Positions 37,295 to 44,676 of a stretch of 64,000 nucleotides of DNA are shown here, piece by piece. The translations under genes were made by a program, and so were the position numbers. A model generated the notes under the pieces. It did not search any database. It worked only from the letters and a program-made list of their open reading frames with translations, and was not told where the DNA came from. Position 1 is the first letter of the stretch. Each line of letters starts with the position of its first letter. The stretch spans positions 124,001 to 188,000 of the forward strand of contig CAWCGU010000003.1 of assembly GCA_963795195.1 (NCBI GenBank), read 5' to 3'. The DNA is from CAWCGU01 sp963795195. GTDB taxonomy: Bacteria; Actinomycetota; Thermoleophilia; Solirubrobacterales; 70-9.

Positions 37295-37361
37295 TGCTTC
37301 CCCCTTCGGTAACTGGGCCGCCTTCCTTTAGGCCCTATCGGCAGATTCCTCGCACTCCGCA

Positions 37362-37862
37362 CTATTTGGACGTCGGGGCGGACTCCCGGCGAGCCAAGCG
37401 CTCGGCCGCTTCGGCGCGAAGCTTCTCGTGCTCGACCTGGCGTTTGAGCTGGTGGAGCGAGCGACGCAGGTGGGAACGGAGGCCGGGCGCAGCAAGTCGC
37501 TCGGAGATCACCCCGGCGACGCCGGCCCCGGCGACGCCGTAGGTGAATCGCAGTTCGACGCGGGTCCGTCCGTCGTCGAGCTCGCGGAGCCGCCAGCGCC
37601 CGCGCTGGTCGATGCCCATGATCGAGTGCCAGGCGATGTCACCGGGCTCGTCCCACTCGACCATTTCAATAAGGCCGCCGACCTCGGCTGCCCCGGCTCT
37701 GACGAGCATCCGGTAGCGTGCGCCGAGGCCGGTTCGCTTTTCGCCGGAGACCTCCCAGCGGGTGATTCCCGACATGAAGTGCAGGTAGTGCTCCGGTTCG
37801 GCGATGTAGTCCCAGACCTCCTGCCGCGAAGCTGAGATCGTGATCGACTGATTCAGCCTCAT
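37362..37862 (-). CDS. SRPBCC (polyketide cyclase/START-like) protein
   Basis: A 166-residue small helix-grip protein: MRLNQSITISASRQEVWDYIAEPEHYLHFMSGI is the standard first strand and helix, followed by alternating strands (WRLRELDDGRTRVELRFTYGV) and the long C-terminal helix (LRRSLHQLKRQVEHEKLRAEA). These bind hydrophobic ligands; a catalytic role is not evident. Its start overlaps the stop of the upstream acyltransferase gene (37859), so the two are co-translated. A lipid-related role is inferred. Confidence 0.85.
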   Translation of the reverse strand: MRLNQSITISASRQEVWDYIAEPEHYLHFMSGITRWEVSGEKRTGLGARYRMLVRAGAAEVGGLIEMVEWDEPGDIAWHSIMGIDQRGRWRLRELDDGRTRVELRFTYGVAGAGVAGVISERLAAPGLRSHLRRSLHQLKRQVEHEKLRAEAAERLARRESAPTSK

Positions 37863-38827
37863 CCGATCACCGGGTAGCGGCGCTCGGCCGCCAGCGCGTC
37901 GAGCGTGTCCTGCATCAGTCGTTCGATGTGCTCGCGCACCTCGTGGGGATCGGGGTCCGGGCCAAACTCCTGGCGCACGTCGATCGGCGGCAGCACTTCG
38001 ATCGTCAGCTTCGCCGGCAGCGGAATATGGGAGAGGAAATCGCCGACGTTGAGGCCCCAGGGCAGCGCCAGTGAGATCGGCAGCACCTTCAGGCGCAATG
38101 TCTTGTCGAGGCCGAGCAGTTTCGCGAGCCGATCGCCGCGTGTCAAAAATAGCGCGGTCTCCTGGCCGCCGACGGAGACGACGGGCACGATCGGCACGTC
38201 GGCGTTCAGCGCCAGGCGCACAAAGCCTGAACGGCCGCCGAAGTCGACCTTGTTGCGCTCGCGGGTGGAGCGATGCACCTCCCAGTCGCCGCCGGGGTAG
38301 ACGAGCACGGCGGCACCGGCCTCGAGGGCCTGCTCGGCGTGCTTGTGCGACGCGGCCATGGTTCCGTACCTCTTGAGGATCGGCCCAACGGGCGACGCCA
38401 GGACGAGATTGTGGGCGAGTTGGTGGAAGGCGCGCTCGACGCCGAAGTATGTGTAGAAGGCGAGCGTGAAGAGGATCGTGTCCGGCGTCAGGTTGCCGCC
38501 GGAGTGGTTGCCGACCATCAGCGCCGGACCGTGCTCAGGCACGTTGCCGAGGTTGCGCACCTCGCCGCGGAACCAGAGCGTCGACAGCAGCCACGAGAGC
38601 GGCAGGTTCTCGCGGATGTAGTCGGGGTCGCGATCGTCGAGGTCGGCGGTGAGGCGGCTGCGCAGCCGGCCGAAGAGCCCGCCGGTGAGCCCTCCGAACG
38701 CGCGGCCGCCGAACTCGCCGAGTGACGTGGTCGCCTGGGCAAACCCCGCCGCCGCAGCGTGAACTGGACCGGCACCGTTTTCGGTCGCGCTCGCGCCGTT
38801 GCTCGAAACCCCTGATCGCTCGGCCAT
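37859..38827 (-). CDS. PlsC-type acyltransferase
   Basis: A 322-residue lysophospholipid acyltransferase-superfamily protein with MVGNHSGGNLTPDTI as the catalytic His/Asp block, VYPGGDWEVHRS in place of FPEGTR, and PIVPVVSVGGQET. The N-terminal 60 residues are Ala/Gly-rich and probably flexible. It resembles the 'diacylglycerol-acyltransferase-like' LPLAT branch with YPGG motifs found in many actinobacteria. It forms an operon with the SRPBCC gene and lies 19 bases downstream of the hydrolase gene. Confidence 0.88.
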   Translation of the reverse strand: MAERSGVSSNGASATENGAGPVHAAAAGFAQATTSLGEFGGRAFGGLTGGLFGRLRSRLTADLDDRDPDYIRENLPLSWLLSTLWFRGEVRNLGNVPEHGPALMVGNHSGGNLTPDTILFTLAFYTYFGVERAFHQLAHNLVLASPVGPILKRYGTMAASHKHAEQALEAGAAVLVYPGGDWEVHRSTRERNKVDFGGRSGFVRLALNADVPIVPVVSVGGQETALFLTRGDRLAKLLGLDKTLRLKVLPISLALPWGLNVGDFLSHIPLPAKLTIEVLPPIDVRQEFGPDPDPHEVREHIERLMQDTLDALAAERRYPVIG

Positions 38828-38846
38828 CGAGCTGAGTCTAGGGGGG

Positions 38847-40106
38847 CTAGGCAGTGCGCGCCAGCGGCCGGTGCGCCGGCACCGCGACCGCAGTGCCGGC
38901 GATCAGCTTCATGATCAGCGCGTTCGTCTGATCAGGGAGTTCGACCTGCGGCACATGGCCGCAGTCGCGAAGCACGTGCTGCCCGGCGACGGGAAGGACC
39001 TCGGCGACATGCTCGGCGAAGCGCGCCGGAACGAGGCGATCATGGTCGCCCCAAATGAACTCGGCCGGCACGCGCAGCCCGCGCAGCCTCGTCCAAAAGC
39101 CCTTGTCACCCCAGGGGGCGTCGAGGTAGATGTTGCGGGCCGCCGCAAAGAAGGCGATCCGAGCTGCCAGCGAGCGGTAGGTGCGATGGAACTCATCGCA
39201 GGCCATCTCGGCGACCGTCGGATCGAGGCGGTCCGGGTAGGCGAACATGCTCAGGAACTGGTCGCGCACCTGGCCCTGGCGCAAAGCGTGGGGTATCGCC
39301 GCCAGTTCGGGGCGCAGCAGCTTCACCAGCGGCACGAGTTCGCGGCTTCGCTTCCAGGCGAGCGCGGGCGCGAGCAGGCTGAGGCTGGAGACCCGAGCCG
39401 GCTCGTCGAGGGCGAGCTCGAGGGCGACGCGGCCGCCCATCGAGTTCCCGACCAGGTGGGCGTGCGAGATCCCGAGAGTGTCCATGAAGCGGCGCACCGA
39501 GCGTGCGAAGTAGGGGGCGTCATAGGCGGCACGCGCCGGCTTCGAAGACGACCCGAATCCAGGCAGGTCGAGCGAGTGAACCGTGTACCCCGGCGTCAGC
39601 GCCGAAACCGTCGAGAAGAAGGACGTCTTGTTGGCGCCGAGGCCGTGCAGGCAGATGACCCGCTCGGCACCGTGCCCGGTGGTCAGGGTCGAGATCGTCG
39701 CGCCCTCGATTCGCACGTCGTGCACCCGTACGAGTGGCGGCCGCCCTCCGGGCAGCCGGAACCTGCCCTCGAAGCCGAGGGCGAGATCGAGATCCCCGCG
39801 CGCGTAAAGCCGGCCCTGGGCAAAGGCGTCTACCCCGGAGAGACGGCCCTCCCGCAGGGCGAGCCAGGTCGACGCATCCGTGCCGATGATCGCGTCGGGC
39901 TCGTCGCGGGGCGAGGCACGCACGGCGCACCGCCGCGGGGTCATGCGGACCTCCCAGATGCGCCCCAGGTCACCGAGCCGGACCTGAACGGTGGCGTCGA
40001 GACCGTCGGCCGCACCGAGGTAGCGTTCGGGCAGCGATGAGAACGCCGCGACCACGCGCCGCAGACGCTCCCCCTGGATGGACCTGTTCTCCATCAGCAC
40101 TGCCAT
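38847..40106 (-). CDS. SCP2-like domain / alpha-beta hydrolase fusion
   Basis: A 419-residue protein. Residues 10-120 look like an SCP2-type lipid-binding domain (LDATVQVRLGDLGRIWEVRM to GRLYARGDLDLALGF). Residues 135-419 are an alpha/beta hydrolase with oxyanion HGLGANKTSF, nucleophile S222 in VGNSMGGRV, Asp in WGDHDRLVP and His in DCGHVPQVELP. It probably hydrolyses an ester of a lipid delivered by its own binding domain. ATG 40106 (or 40094) is chosen; the frame stays open far upstream antisense to cysS, but that part is shadow. It is divergent from cysS, and TATATA at about 40122 may be its -10. Confidence 0.85.
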   Translation of the reverse strand: MAVLMENRSIQGERLRRVVAAFSSLPERYLGAADGLDATVQVRLGDLGRIWEVRMTPRRCAVRASPRDEPDAIIGTDASTWLALREGRLSGVDAFAQGRLYARGDLDLALGFEGRFRLPGGRPPLVRVHDVRIEGATISTLTTGHGAERVICLHGLGANKTSFFSTVSALTPGYTVHSLDLPGFGSSSKPARAAYDAPYFARSVRRFMDTLGISHAHLVGNSMGGRVALELALDEPARVSSLSLLAPALAWKRSRELVPLVKLLRPELAAIPHALRQGQVRDQFLSMFAYPDRLDPTVAEMACDEFHRTYRSLAARIAFFAAARNIYLDAPWGDKGFWTRLRGLRVPAEFIWGDHDRLVPARFAEHVAEVLPVAGQHVLRDCGHVPQVELPDQTNALIMKLIAGTAVAVPAHRPLARTA

Positions 40107-40193
40107 CAAGCCTCGGCAGCCTATATACGGTCTTGGACGGTCTCGCCGGCGGCGATCGGCGACCCCCGCAATTTGCGCAATACCATCCGATCC

Positions 40194-41561
40194 ATGCGGG
40201 AGGTGGAGATCCGGGATGCCCTCAGCGGCGAAGCGCGAACCGTCGCTGCCGACGACGGCGGCCGCGTCGGCATCTACGCCTGTGGTCCGACCACCTACGG
40301 GCGCATCCACGTCGGTAACGCGAGGCCGTTCGTCGTCTTTTCGCTGCTTCGGCGGTTCCTCGAGCACGAGGGCTACCAGCCGCAGCTCGTCATCAACGTC
40401 ACGGACATCAACGACAAGATCTACGTGGCCGCCTCCGAGCACGGCGAGAGCTCGGAGGAGTGGGCACGCCAAATGAGGGCCGCCTACGTGGAGGACACGA
40501 ACCGGCTCGGCCTCGGCCGACCCGATGCAGAGCCTCTCGCAAGCGAGACGATCGATGAGATCGTCGACCTGATCGAGGCGCTGATCGAACGCGGGCACGC
40601 CTACGAGGCGCGTGGGGACGTCTACTTCAGGGTCCGCAGCTTCGACGCCTACGGCAAGCTCTCCAACCGCGATCCGAATCAGATGGACCAAGGCGAGGAG
40701 GCCGGCACCGAGTCGCTCAAGGAGAACCGTCTCGACTTCGCGCTCTGGAAGGCCACCAAGCCTGGGGAGGACAGCAGCTGGCCGTCTCCCTGGGGCTTGG
40801 GGCGTCCCGGCTGGCACATCGAATGCTCGGCGATGGCGGAGAAGCTGCTCGGGCTCGACTTCGCCATCCACGGGGGCGGTTCCGACCTCCTCTTTCCGCA
40901 CCACGAGAACGAGATCGCCCAGACGGAGGCGGCTCGAGGCGAGCCGCTCGCCCAGATCTGGATGCACAACGGGATGCTGCGACTGGCCGAGGAGAAGATG
41001 TCGAAGTCGGTCGGCAACGTCTTCCAGCTCTCCGAGGCGCTCGACCGCCACGGCGCGCAAACCCTCGTCGCCTTTCTGATCTCCGGCCACTATCGCCAGC
41101 CGCTCGAGTTCACCGACGAGGCGCTGGCGGAGGCAGGCCGCCGGCTCGAGGGCGTCCGCAACTTCCTGCGAGCCAATCCGCAGGGCGAGGCGGAGCGCGC
41201 TGACGAGGTCGTGGGCGAGCGGCTGGAGGCGTTCCTCGGCGCGCTCGCCGACGACTTCAACACCCCGCGTGCGCTTGCGGAACTCGCCGGCTTGATCGCC
41301 GAGGGCAATCGACGTCCGCTGTCGGGAGCGAGGGCGGCGGTGGGGGAGATGCTGACGCTGCTGGGTCTCGAGTCCCTGCTCGACGAAGCGGACGAGCCCG
41401 CCGGCGAGGAGGCCGAGCGCCTTTTGGCTGAACGCGGCGCGGCGCGACTCAGTGGCGACTACAGCCGCGCCGACGAGATTCGCGATCAGCTTGCCGCGCT
41501 GGGATTCGAGGTGCGCGACGGCGAGGAGGGCGCGAAGCTCGTGCGCCGAGCAGATGCCTGA
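40194..41561 (+). CDS. cysS: Cysteine-tRNA ligase
   Basis: A 455-residue class I aminoacyl-tRNA synthetase charging tRNA-Cys. It has the zinc/Cys site IYACGPTTYGRIHVGNARP (HIGH as HVGN), GWHIECSAM, HHENEIAQTEAA and the KMSKS loop EEKMSKSVGNVF, with a C-terminal DALR-like helical domain. ATG 40194 is preferred over the in-frame TTG at 40173. It overlaps rlmB by 8 bases. I see no features of the related mycothiol ligase MshC, whose family is shorter. Confidence 0.96.
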   Translation: MREVEIRDALSGEARTVAADDGGRVGIYACGPTTYGRIHVGNARPFVVFSLLRRFLEHEGYQPQLVINVTDINDKIYVAASEHGESSEEWARQMRAAYVEDTNRLGLGRPDAEPLASETIDEIVDLIEALIERGHAYEARGDVYFRVRSFDAYGKLSNRDPNQMDQGEEAGTESLKENRLDFALWKATKPGEDSSWPSPWGLGRPGWHIECSAMAEKLLGLDFAIHGGGSDLLFPHHENEIAQTEAARGEPLAQIWMHNGMLRLAEEKMSKSVGNVFQLSEALDRHGAQTLVAFLISGHYRQPLEFTDEALAEAGRRLEGVRNFLRANPQGEAERADEVVGERLEAFLGALADDFNTPRALAELAGLIAEGNRRPLSGARAAVGEMLTLLGLESLLDEADEPAGEEAERLLAERGAARLSGDYSRADEIRDQLAALGFEVRDGEEGAKLVRRADA

Positions 41562-42225
41562 TCCCAGCTGGCTGGTCTACGGACACAACTCGGTTCGCGA
41601 GGCGCGCCGCGGACGCCGCCGTGTGTTGCGCGAGTGGGCGCGCGAGGAGGTCGGTGACGCAGAGCTCGAGAGGCTCTGCGGATCGCCCGACCACCAGGGC
41701 ATCGTCGCCGAGGTCGAGCCGTACCCCTACGCCGACCCCGCCTCCCTGCTCGACAGCGAGGACGCACTCGTCTTCGCCCTCGACCAGGTCCAGGACCCGC
41801 GCAACCTCGGCGCGATCTGCCGGGTGGCTGAGGTCGCTGGGGCGGCGGGGGTCGTCGTGCCACGACACCGCTCGGCCCATGTCACGGCAGCGGTCTGCCG
41901 TGCCTCCGCCGGTGCTGTCGAGCATCTCGCCCTCGCCCAGGTGCGCAACCTCTCGGATTGGATCGCCGACGCAAAGGAGCGAGGAGCCTGGATCTACGGT
42001 GCGGATGCCGGCGCCGACTCCCGACATTGGGATCCGGACTACTCGGGCAGGGTCGTCTTCGTCCTCGGTGCGGAGGGGTCGGGATTGCGCCCGCGTGTCG
42101 CCACGAACTGCGACGCGATCATCTCGATTCCGCAACGCGGCCGGGTTGAGTCGCTCAACGTCGCATCGGTCGCCGCCGTGCTCGCCTTCGAGGTGCAGCG
42201 TCAGCGCGCCGCAAGCGATCGCTAA
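41554..42225 (+). CDS. rlmB: 23S rRNA (guanosine-2'-O-)-methyltransferase, TrmH/SpoU family
   Basis: A 223-residue SPOUT methyltransferase. The short N-terminal substrate-binding region (LVYGHNSVREARRGRRRV) is followed by motif 1 LDQVQDPRNLGAICRVAEVAGA, motif 2 VVFVLGAEGSGLRPRV and motif 3 IPQRGRVESLNVASVAAVLAFE (deep trefoil knot). The ATG at 41554 overlaps the cysS end. The cysS-rlmB-sigH order is as in Bacillus. The exact target (G2251 or another) is inferred from family. Confidence 0.93.
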   Translation: MPDPSWLVYGHNSVREARRGRRRVLREWAREEVGDAELERLCGSPDHQGIVAEVEPYPYADPASLLDSEDALVFALDQVQDPRNLGAICRVAEVAGAAGVVVPRHRSAHVTAAVCRASAGAVEHLALAQVRNLSDWIADAKERGAWIYGADAGADSRHWDPDYSGRVVFVLGAEGSGLRPRVATNCDAIISIPQRGRVESLNVASVAAVLAFEVQRQRAASDR

Positions 42226-42329
42226 CAGCCCGCTCGGACGCAACTGCCCCAAACAACCGTTCGCCCCCCCGACACGCACGCAAGGGGACACTTTCCTGCA
42301 AGCAAAATTGCACTCGCGGCCAGGTGGGG

Positions 42330-42358
42330 TTGACAGAACTACATCAGCGCGCTAGGTT
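42330..42358 (+). promoter_or_regulatory. Promoter of sigH
   Basis: Consensus TTGACA (42330-42335), 17-base spacer, TAGGTT (42353-42358). The predicted leader is about 108 bases and includes a hairpin GGCGTC/GACGCC (42421-42448) before AAGGAGG at 42460-42466. The 246 bases between rlmB and sigH hold no gene. Confidence 0.65.
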
Positions 42359-42472
42359 GCGCAGCGTAACGGTAAACCTCAGCCTGAGAGTCGGGTGGGG
42401 GGGAAGCCGAAAATAGGAGAGGCGTCCCAGCGGGAGGCAGGTGACGCCACTGGTCCAACAAGGAGGAATCCA

Positions 42473-43174
42473 GTGGCTGCTGCTACCCAAGAATTCGCAC
42501 AGGTGACGTCCCCGGCCCTGCCGGCCGGAACGCGTGCCGGCAAGCTTAACCCTCAAGTAGAGCTTGACGATCACTACCTCGTTGCGCTGGCCAAAGATGG
42601 TCACGCCGACGCATATGACCGCATCGTGCGCCGCTATCGCGGCTTCGTTCGTCTCAAAGCATCGTCTTACTTCCTGCTTGGCGGGGATTCGGACGATCTG
42701 CTCCAGGAGGGCCTGGTTGGTCTCTACAAGGCTGTTCGCGACTACCGCACGGACCGCGAGTCGAGCTTTCGCAACTTCGCAGAGCTCTGCATCACGAGAC
42801 AGATCATCACCGCCGTCAAGACGGCCTCGCGAAACAAGCATGCCCCACTCAACCAGTACGTCTCGTTCGGCCAGTCGCCGGCAGCAAGCGGCGGCGATTC
42901 CGACACCACGCTCGAGGAGCTGCTCCCGGGCGCGCCGATTCACGATCCGGCCAACCAGGTGATCGCCACAGAGGAGCTGCAGAGCCTCGTCTCGTGTCTC
43001 GCGAGCGTGCTCTCCGAGCTCGAGAGCCGGGTGTTGTCGCTCTACCTCGACGGCAATTCCTATGAGCTGATCGGCGAGCGGCTCGACTGCGACACGAAGA
43101 CGGTCGACAATGCCCTGCAGCGCGTCAAGCGCAAGGTCGGCACGCACCTGGCCGGCCGCGAGGTGATGCTCTAG
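42473..43174 (+). CDS. sigH: RNA polymerase sigma factor, SigH/Spo0H family
   Basis: A 233-residue group 3/4-type sigma-70 factor. Region 2 is very close to Bacillus SigH (SSYFLLGGDSDDLLQEG, GLYKAVRDYRTD, FAELCITRQIITAVKTASR and KHAPLNQYVSF). Region 4 is SELESRVLSLYLDGNSYELI followed by TKTVDNALQRVKRK. GTG 42473 is preceded by AAGGAGG with ideal spacing; longer in-frame starts have none. It sits at the same place (after cysS-rlmB) as sigH in B. subtilis. There it drives stationary-phase and early sporulation genes; the role here is unknown, as no sporulation genes are seen. Confidence 0.93.
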   Translation: MAAATQEFAQVTSPALPAGTRAGKLNPQVELDDHYLVALAKDGHADAYDRIVRRYRGFVRLKASSYFLLGGDSDDLLQEGLVGLYKAVRDYRTDRESSFRNFAELCITRQIITAVKTASRNKHAPLNQYVSFGQSPAASGGDSDTTLEELLPGAPIHDPANQVIATEELQSLVSCLASVLSELESRVLSLYLDGNSYELIGERLDCDTKTVDNALQRVKRKVGTHLAGREVML

Positions 43175-43206
43175 ACGCGCAGCGGCGATGGTCTACTGTC
43201 GTCGGC

Positions 43207-43473
43207 ATGGATGCTGGCTGGCTGGTCGCGATAATCGTGTTGCTCGGGCTGGCTGCATTGCCGCTTGCGAGCCGAATGGTGAAGCGCTCGTCTGACCGCC
43301 AGTGGCCCGACCTGGCCGCTGAGGCCGAAGAGCCGGCGTTCACGCCCGAGCAGGCCGCGGAGGCCGAACTGCGCCAGCTGCTGGAGGCGAAGTCCTACCA
43401 CCAGGAGTTGAGGGGCGAGGAGCCGGTCGACATCGAGGCCGAAGTCGGCCGCCTGCGGCGCGAAAGGTTCTAG
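43207..43473 (+). CDS. Small single-pass membrane protein
   Basis: An 88-residue protein. Residues 5-24 form one transmembrane helix (WLVAIIVLLGLAALPLASRM). The rest is a cytoplasmic acidic helical tail (EQAAEAELRQLLEAKSYHQEL and IEAEVGRLRRERF). It starts 32 bases after sigH on the same strand. No family was recognised. The short-linker plus helix tail is reminiscent of SHOCT-like C-terminal modules, but that is only a resemblance. Confidence 0.7.
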   Translation: MDAGWLVAIIVLLGLAALPLASRMVKRSSDRQWPDLAAEAEEPAFTPEQAAEAELRQLLEAKSYHQELRGEEPVDIEAEVGRLRRERF

Positions 43474-43495
43474 CCAGCCGCTGAGTGGCTACTTA

Positions 43496-43569
43496 AGCCC
43501 GGGGCCGGATTCGAACCGGCGGCCTGCTGATTACAAATCAGCTGCTCTGGCCAACTGAGCTACCCGGGC
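43496..43569 (-). tRNA. tRNA-Thr (anticodon TGT)
   Basis: A full cloverleaf can be drawn on the minus strand: acceptor GCCCGGG/CCCGGGC, D-stem GCTC/GAGC, anticodon stem GCTGA/TCAGC with loop TTTGTAA (anticodon TGT), variable AGGCC, T-stem GCCGG/CCGGC with TTCGAAT. Discriminator base is T and CCA is not encoded. It is 74 bases and lies between two plus-strand genes. It is the only tRNA seen in the window. Confidence 0.95.
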
Positions 43570-43597
43570 GCGCGCCCGAGAGTAGCGTTGCGCGGGA

Positions 43598-44635
43598 ATG
43601 GATTCCGCAACCAGCTTCACGACCGACTTTCCTGACGGCTTCACCTGGCGTGACGGGGAGCGGACGATCCGGTTTGGGGCCGACGGGCCCGGGCTTGCGC
43701 TCGAGTTGATCCGCCAGCACGGCTGGGAGCGATACGAGCTGGTGACGACCCGCCGCGCCCTGGCGGCGACCTCGATCGAGCTCGCCACCGAGGCCGTCGG
43801 CACTCACGAGGTGCCGCCTGGTCCGGTCCCGGAAGTGGCTGCGGCGATCATCGACGACGTTCGCGTCCCCACCCTCGTCGCGCTCGGCGGCGGGCGCGTG
43901 CTCGATACCGCCAAGGCGATCGCTGCGGTTCGCGGCGGCCGGGTCTGCGCGATCCCGACGACGCTCTCGGGGGCGGAACTGACCTCGATCCATCGCCTGC
44001 CCAAAGGCCACACGGCGCCGCACCTGGTTCGCCCGGCTCTCGTTGCGGCTGATCCCGACCTGATGACCGGCCAGCCCGAGGACGATCTGCGCGCCAGCGC
44101 CATGAACGCGCTGGCACACGGCGCCGACTCGCTCTACACACCCTTCGCCAACCCCGCTTCCCGGCGGACCGCCCTCGAAGGCGCCGGCCTGATTGCGAGG
44201 GCCCTCGATCAGGAACCTGCGCAACGCGACCGCTCGCCGCTCGCCCTCGGCTCGCTGCTTTGCGCACAGGCGCTGGAGTCAGCGCTGTTCGCGCTCCACC
44301 ACGTCACCTGCCAGACGCTCGTGCGCGTCCTCGGGACCCCGCACGCGCCGACGAACGCGACCATGCTCGGCCGCGTGATGGAGGTGATGGCCGGGCGAGC
44401 TCCGCAGGCAATCGGAGCCCTCGCGGAGGCCCTTGGCACCGATACCGATGGGATCGGCACCCGGATCGACGAGCTGGGCGGCGGCCGCCGCCGGCTCTCC
44501 GAATTGGGGCAGGTTCTGATCGAGGCCGAACAGGAGAAGGCCCTTGACGCGATCCTCGATCGACCCGAGCTCTCCTTCACCCCGCGGACGCCTGAGCGTG
44601 ACGAGCTTCGCCGGATGCTGCAGGCCGCCTGGTGA
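43598..44635 (+). CDS. Iron-containing alcohol dehydrogenase family protein
   Basis: A 345-residue group III dehydrogenase, closest in style to maleylacetate reductases. It has the NAD-binding LVALGGGRVLDTAKAIAAV and IPTTLSGAELTSIHRLPKGH, and metal-ligand positions in the helical half (MNALAHGADSLY and ALHHVTCQTLVRVLGTPHAPTNA). It should oxidise or reduce an alcohol/ketone with NAD(P). The substrate is not determinable. It is transcribed toward the PlsC-GpsA gene, 41 bases apart. No aromatic-degradation cluster is nearby. Confidence 0.88.
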   Translation: MDSATSFTTDFPDGFTWRDGERTIRFGADGPGLALELIRQHGWERYELVTTRRALAATSIELATEAVGTHEVPPGPVPEVAAAIIDDVRVPTLVALGGGRVLDTAKAIAAVRGGRVCAIPTTLSGAELTSIHRLPKGHTAPHLVRPALVAADPDLMTGQPEDDLRASAMNALAHGADSLYTPFANPASRRTALEGAGLIARALDQEPAQRDRSPLALGSLLCAQALESALFALHHVTCQTLVRVLGTPHAPTNATMLGRVMEVMAGRAPQAIGALAEALGTDTDGIGTRIDELGGGRRRLSELGQVLIEAEQEKALDAILDRPELSFTPRTPERDELRRMLQAAW

Positions 44636-44676
44636 ATGCCCGTAACACTGGGTACGAGAGCGTGTAGAAAAGAGAG

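Noticed and set aside
38847..41090. Very long minus-strand frame of 747 codons
   Set aside because: Only the part up to 40106 encodes the hydrolase. The rest is antisense to cysS with Arg/Asp/Val-rich shadow composition and no conserved motif.
43496..43569. tRNA-Thr as an integration site of a mobile element
   Set aside because: No integrase, direct repeat of the tRNA 3' end, or compositional change was seen on either side.
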